Below, one piece after another: positions 59,958 to 64,000 of a stretch of DNA of 64,000 nt. The stretch's first letter is position 1. Every line of letters starts with the position of its first letter. The notes beneath the pieces are model-generated. The model ran no database searches, was not told the DNA's origin, and saw only the letters and a list, made by a program, of their open reading frames with translations. A program made the translations under genes and the position numbers. The stretch is from Phocoena phocoena (taxonomy: Eukaryota; Chordata; Mammalia; Artiodactyla; Phocoenidae): NCBI RefSeq assembly GCF_963924675.1, contig NC_089227.1, positions 46,432,080 through 46,496,079 on the forward strand. Reading direction: 5' to 3'.

Positions 59958-60156
59958 CTCATTCAGCATCTTAGTAACCAAGCAGACATATTCTGCAGCT
60001 GGAAAGTACGAAGGCAACTTCAACATATCTCTCAGGCCAAGGTTATCCTGTGTTTTTGGCTTTGTCCCTCCTGGTCCGACAGAAAGAATGCACAGGGAAT
60101 GTCTCACTTGGATTCGGGAGGTGAAGGTGGTCCTGAGAAGAGTTGGTAACAATGCA
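59958..60156 (+). other. Candidate exon of unknown identity
   Basis: A 199-bp segment is preceded by a pyrimidine-rich acceptor-like sequence (cttctctttgtgatttccag, ending at 59957) and followed by a strong donor-like gtgagtacc at 60157. One plus-strand frame is open across it (66 codons, including GKYEGNFNISL and HRECLTWIREVKVV). A second plus frame is open up to a stop near the donor. The minus strand also has a long open frame (59904-60320), with an acceptor-like ttctcag near 60131 and text such as LGLRDMLKLPSYF. I recognise no protein family in any frame. It could be a coding exon, a lncRNA exon, or chance. Being open in several frames weakens the coding argument. Confidence 0.25.
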
Positions 60157-62559
60157 GTGAGTACCCCATCAGCCAAACTAAAGTGTGTGTGCATGTATGT
60201 GTGCATGTGTGTGTATGAAAGGGTGGAAGGGAAACCTGCTCTAAGAGGAAAGAGTAAATAGTTCTTGCTAAGGTGTGAATAACTGATAAATACAGTCTCA
60301 CAGTAAAGCCAAGTCTTCACATGTTATTTGTTTTTGTAAGATTTGTAACCACTTCCTAAAGCTTCTTCATTTTGACCAAGAATAGAGTCTTAAGTTAAAT
60401 GGAAAAAGCTCTAATGCTGGAACACACATTCTTGGGCTTACTGAGCTGATAAGGGAGATTGCCCTTCTGGGAGCCTGGGGAGGTTATACTGTATGGGTTT
60501 CCCTGAAAATGCAACTATTGACTCTGTCTTATTTCAAGTCTTTCCAGGACAGAGAAAAGACTTGTGTGCCTCTCTGCTCTCTGTATAAGGAGCAAGAATA
60601 TTAGTGCAAAATTCAGCTTCTCACAACACCTGTGTTAGGTCCCAAAAGGGTCAAGCACTGGGATAGTTGATGAGGCAACCAGGGACAATCCAACAGGCTC
60701 TAACACATGCCCCTGGGGTGGCCATGCTGCAATCAGCTCACAAGCCAAAAACACTTGAGTTTGTCCAAAGCTGAGAACAATAGGGCAGACTGGGCAGGCT
60801 TGGCCCTGCAGAGGCTTTGTGTCATACTTGACTTTCCCTCCCTATGAAAGTCTTGGAAACCTGGGGGACATGAAGAACACTAGCAGTCATTCTAGACACT
60901 TGGAACTTGGTCCCTGTCCCACATGCATTTCTTGTCTGGTTGTATCAACAAATGTAGGGTTGAGGAAAGATGTGAATGATGGAAGGAACTTTCCAGATAG
61001 GAGCGAGGGAGCAGAGCCCAGCATGTAACTGCCTCTTCTATTACCTGCAGCTTGCTCTCTGAGGTACAACCACATCCTCACCATGTGACGAGCATGCCCA
61101 AACTCAAATTCTGCCATGGGTGCCTCTAAGCCACATTGGCAGTATTACTTCTTACTTCCAAGCATATCATGCTGCCCCTAGGAGGTATCCAATAAATGTA
61201 CTGAATGATAATACCCCACCTTGTGGTGTTTCTTATCTCTCCTATGTGGCTACATCTTATTTCCCTGGTAGGATCATAAACAAGGACAGCATATAACACT
61301 TCACCTGCCTTACACTTCCTCATGGAGCACCATATACAGAGTGCTCTGAGAGACACCAAACCCTTAATACTTCCCCGTGCTTGCATAGATGGGCATTTTC
61401 TATTTATGTCTATTTCTTTATTTACATTATTCTGTACAGTGGTGGCCTTTTAAACTTTCACCTACAAACAATGACTGCTAGTATAACACTCCAGCCTCTA
61501 AATGGAATTAGTTTCCTCGGTTCTGCTGGAGAGCTGCAAGAGACAGAACATATGATCAATTTTATATGATATTTTGATAATTCATATCCTGTTACTGAGA
61601 AGAATTACCACAGGAAAGGAAGAAAGAGAGACAGAGAGAGAGAAAGGTATTGTCTTGTAGATAATAAAAAATTTTCACTCATTTCTTACATTTATCCATT
61701 TTCAAGATCACTTTCCATTTTCTTAGTTCTCTTTTCTGAAGTGTTTCTGAGGAAAAATAAAAGACATATTCCCCTTTAGGTAGTCTGTTTGGAATGAACT
61801 ATTTGAAGGGCAACCCAGCAATGCGTGGGCTTTCATAAGTAACATGACCATCCACCACTTTAAGGAAATACAATATAAATAGATAAAGCAGCTAGCAGGT
61901 AATTACATGCATTAACGAAAGATTCTCCACTTTCCAGGGGAGAATTACTGCAAGCTCCTACTCTGCACTGAACATGAATTTCAACTTTTAAATTTTGATT
62001 TGCATAAAACTTTTTGTAACAGAGGTGCACTTATAACAAGAATTTCTCCGAATCCTATTACAGTGAGGAGGAGACTGAGGGAGGATCTTCCAGTTCTAGC
62101 CACTAATCCAGTGAGATTGTAGCTGCATTTGAAAGGGTGGTGTCAAACCACTCTAAGGCTGTGACCCATGGGGTTGTCAGCCAATCAAAGACTCAGTGTG
62201 CAGCTGGGCCAGGTCATTTGTTCTCCCAGATCTTATCAGACTTGACTCCTTTTCCCATTAGAACTCCTATTTCTCATTTTCGGCCTCAAGTTTCCTCTAC
62301 TCACAAATACCCACAATAGAAAGCAGCTTTACGGTCTTCTAATCCACTGATTTTCAAACTTCTTTTAAATCAGAGAATCCTTTCCTCAAATGAAGGCTCA
62401 CCCCAAAACCCAAGATGTAAAACAGAGCCACTTGGATGTGCTCTGGTCATGTCACAAAGCCCCACCAGAAGCCCACCTCCTGCACTGACCTGACCTTCTT
62501 AGTAAGGACTTCAAGATGGAAATGCCACTCCCTCCATGTACAAATGGAGAAACTGGAGG

Positions 62560-62775
62560 TTGGGCTCAGTGTTTCTCAGTGAAGATGTTATTGGCATTTG
62601 GGGACAAAAGCAGTCTTTACTGTGTAGGATTGACCTCTGCATCGTAGTCCTTTAACTTCCTCAGCTAAATGCCTGTTGCCCTCGCATACTTGTGTTGACT
62701 AAAATCAGCTACTGAGAGAGAGTCATCTGGTTCCACCTGGGCTGAGAATCACGTGGCTCTGAAATGATTTCACCA
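62560..62775. mobile_element. Probable old hAT-type repeat fragment
   Basis: 'gtgtttctcagtgaagatgttattggcatttggggac', 'gtgtaggattgacctctgcat' and 'ggctgagaatcacgtgg' resemble the 'tttctcaacctcggcactattgacatttgggg' class of ancient DNA repeats. The identity is uncertain. Confidence 0.4.
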
Positions 62776-62870
62776 GGGTTAGTCAGAGGGGCAAGGCCAG
62801 CATGAACCCAGGTATCCTGATTCCCAGTCTATTGTTCTTTCCTCTCCAGCACATGGACTTTCCTGCCAGC
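62776..62870 (-). mobile_element. Possible MIR fragment
   Basis: 'ggcaaggccagcatgaacccaggtatcctgattcccagtctattgttctttcc' is compatible with the antisense MIR middle region. It is short and uncertain. Confidence 0.4.
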
Positions 62871-63171
62871 TACAATTTTTTTCTGTCCCTCACCCCTTTT
62901 AAGCTTTGCTCTAACAGTTGGGGCCCCGTCTACTGCAATTCAGCTTCTACTTGTCTGTGAGGCTGCCTTGAACCACTGCCATTGCTGCTCTTAATGTAGA
63001 AGCCGGGAAAGCTCTTCCATCTGAGGATGGAGATTAGTGTAGACAAAGAAAAGATATCACAAGCACTTCTCAGTTCCTAGTGAGCACAAATTTAAGCCCT
63101 GGGCCCATGAACAACATAGCTTCTCAGTGAGATGTGAAATTGCAATGCACTAGCCCAGATGAACTGATTTT

Positions 63172-63222
63172 TTTAAATTGAAATATAGTTGATTTTGTTT
63201 GTTGTATATATATAAACATATA
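63172..63222 (-). mobile_element. Small L1 3'-end remnant
   Basis: 'ttttttaaattgaaatatagttgattttg' matches the antisense terminal segment of old L1 3' ends. It is immediately followed by the plus-strand L1. Confidence 0.5.
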
Positions 63223-63224
63223 AA

Positions 63225-64000
63225 ATGTTTATAGTGGAACAGGATAGAAAGCCCAGAGATAAACCCATGTACATATGGTCACCTTATCTTTGATAAAGGA
63301 GGCAGGAATATACAGTGGAGAAAAGACAGCCTCTTCAATAAGTGTTGCTGGGAAAACTGGACAGGTACATGTAAAAGTATGAAATTAGAACACTCCCTAA
63401 CACCATACATAAAAATAAACTCAAAATGGATTAAAGACCTAAATGTAAGGCCAGACACTATCAAACTCTTAGAGGAAAGCATAGGCAGAACACTCTAAGA
63501 CATAAATCACAGCAAGATCCTTTTAGACCCACCTCCTAGAGAAATGGAAATAAAAACAAACAAATGGGACCTAATGAAACAGCAAAGCTTTTGCACAGCA
63601 AAGGAAACCATAAACAAGACAAAAAGACAACCCTCAGAATGGGAGAAAATATTTGCAAATGAAGCAACTGACAAAGGATTAATCTCCAAAATTTACAAGC
63701 AGCTCATGCAGCTCAATATCAAAAAAACAACAAACCCAATCCAAAAATGGGCAGAAGATCTAAATAGACATTTCTCCAAGGAAGATATACAGATTGCCAA
63801 CAAACACATGAAAGAATGCTCAGCATCATTAATCATTAGGGAAATGCAAATCAAAACTACAATGAGGTATCACCTAACACGGGTCAGAATGGCCATCATT
63901 AAAAAATCTACAAACAATAAATACTGGAGAGGGTGTAGAGAAAAGGGAACCCTCTTGCACTGTTGGTGGGAATGTAAATTGATACAGCCACTATGGAGAA
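63225..64000 (+). mobile_element. L1 ORF2 segment truncated by the window end
   Basis: Plus-strand L1 ORF2 beginning at 'ggaacaggatagaaagccca' and reading through 'gtgttgctgggaaaactgga', 'aaatgggacctaatgaaaca', 'ccaatccaaaaatgggcaga' and 'ggtgggaatgtaaattgata' to base 64000. This is the region between the reverse transcriptase and the Cys-rich C-terminus, and the 3' part continues outside. The reading is mostly uninterrupted, with a few substitutions to stops (for example after 'HSIGRTL' near 63498). It is a young 5'-truncated or partial copy. Confidence 0.93.

Larger units (their letters stand above)
58383..63170. other. Longest repeat-poor block (4.8 kb)
   Basis: Very little recognisable interspersed repeat is present, only GT-rich patches (59598-59622, 60181-60216), a GA patch (about 61615-61650), and weak old-repeat traces near 62560-62870. 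It contains a candidate exon (59958-60156) and a 117-codon open frame (59135-59488) in unique sequence. No known gene was recognised. If the region has a function, it is most likely here. Confidence 0.5.

Noticed and set aside
59904..60320. Minus-strand 138-codon frame as an independent gene
   Set aside because: It overlaps the candidate exon on the opposite strand, runs into a GT/CA-rich repeat at its N-terminal side and has no recognisable domain; kept only as an alternative reading.

Overview
This window is ordinary, repeat-dense mammalian DNA, most probably from a cetacean (whale or dolphin). The main clue is a set of tRNA-derived SINEs of the CHR-1 and CHR-2 types. CHR-2 copies can be read in full, from the 'gcttccctggtggcgcagtgg' head to the 'gaggcccgcgtaccgc' end and A-tail. 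They occur on both strands, often inside exact target-site duplications (TSDs). No ruminant BovB LINE and no primate Alu or rodent B1/B2 was seen. No functional protein-coding gene, tRNA, rRNA, CRISPR array or prokaryotic feature is supported. Nearly every open reading frame over 100 codons lies in a LINE-1 (L1) copy or antisense to one, or in a SINE.

Layout. 1-9,800: old L1M/L2/MIR debris, a MaLR-type LTR, hAT fragments, and unique sequence with a long GT microsatellite. 9,800-13,700: a tandem SINE pair inside one TSD, a hAT-like element with terminal inverted repeats, further SINEs, and an MLT1-like LTR broken by an HMGN1 processed pseudogene fragment. 13,700-20,600: old L1 pieces, a 2 kb repeat-poor block (16.2-18.2 kb), and an L1 fragment carrying nested insertions. 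20,600-31,500: an ancient L1M/HAL1-like tract, the first near full-length L1 (about 7.1 kb, minus strand, two dead ORFs, CpG-containing 5'UTR), a MIR and a SINE. 31,500-35,700: a solo LTR with a 5-bp TSD, a short L1 with a 20-bp TSD, and an old L1 interrupted by a younger L1 and a SINE. 35,700-43,950: L2, MIR and hAT fragments, with unique sequence. 43,950-51,410: the second full-length L1 (minus strand, clear 10-bp TSD, heavily mutated, with a SINE in its 5'UTR). 51,410-58,400: a 5'-truncated L1, an L2-rich pyrimidine tract, old L1M, and two more SINEs. 58,400-63,170: the longest repeat-poor block, with candidate conserved elements and one candidate exon. 63,220-64,000: a plus-strand L1 that runs off the window end.

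Functionally this looks intergenic or deep-intronic. Its main value is as a record of nested retrotransposition. The non-repeat blocks are the only places where regulatory or exonic function is plausible. I found no convincing undescribed biological system. The items most worth checking are the candidate exon near 60.0 kb, the repeat-free blocks, and the way the L1 copies were inactivated. Repeat family names come from recognising consensus motifs by eye, and boundaries without a TSD are approximate.
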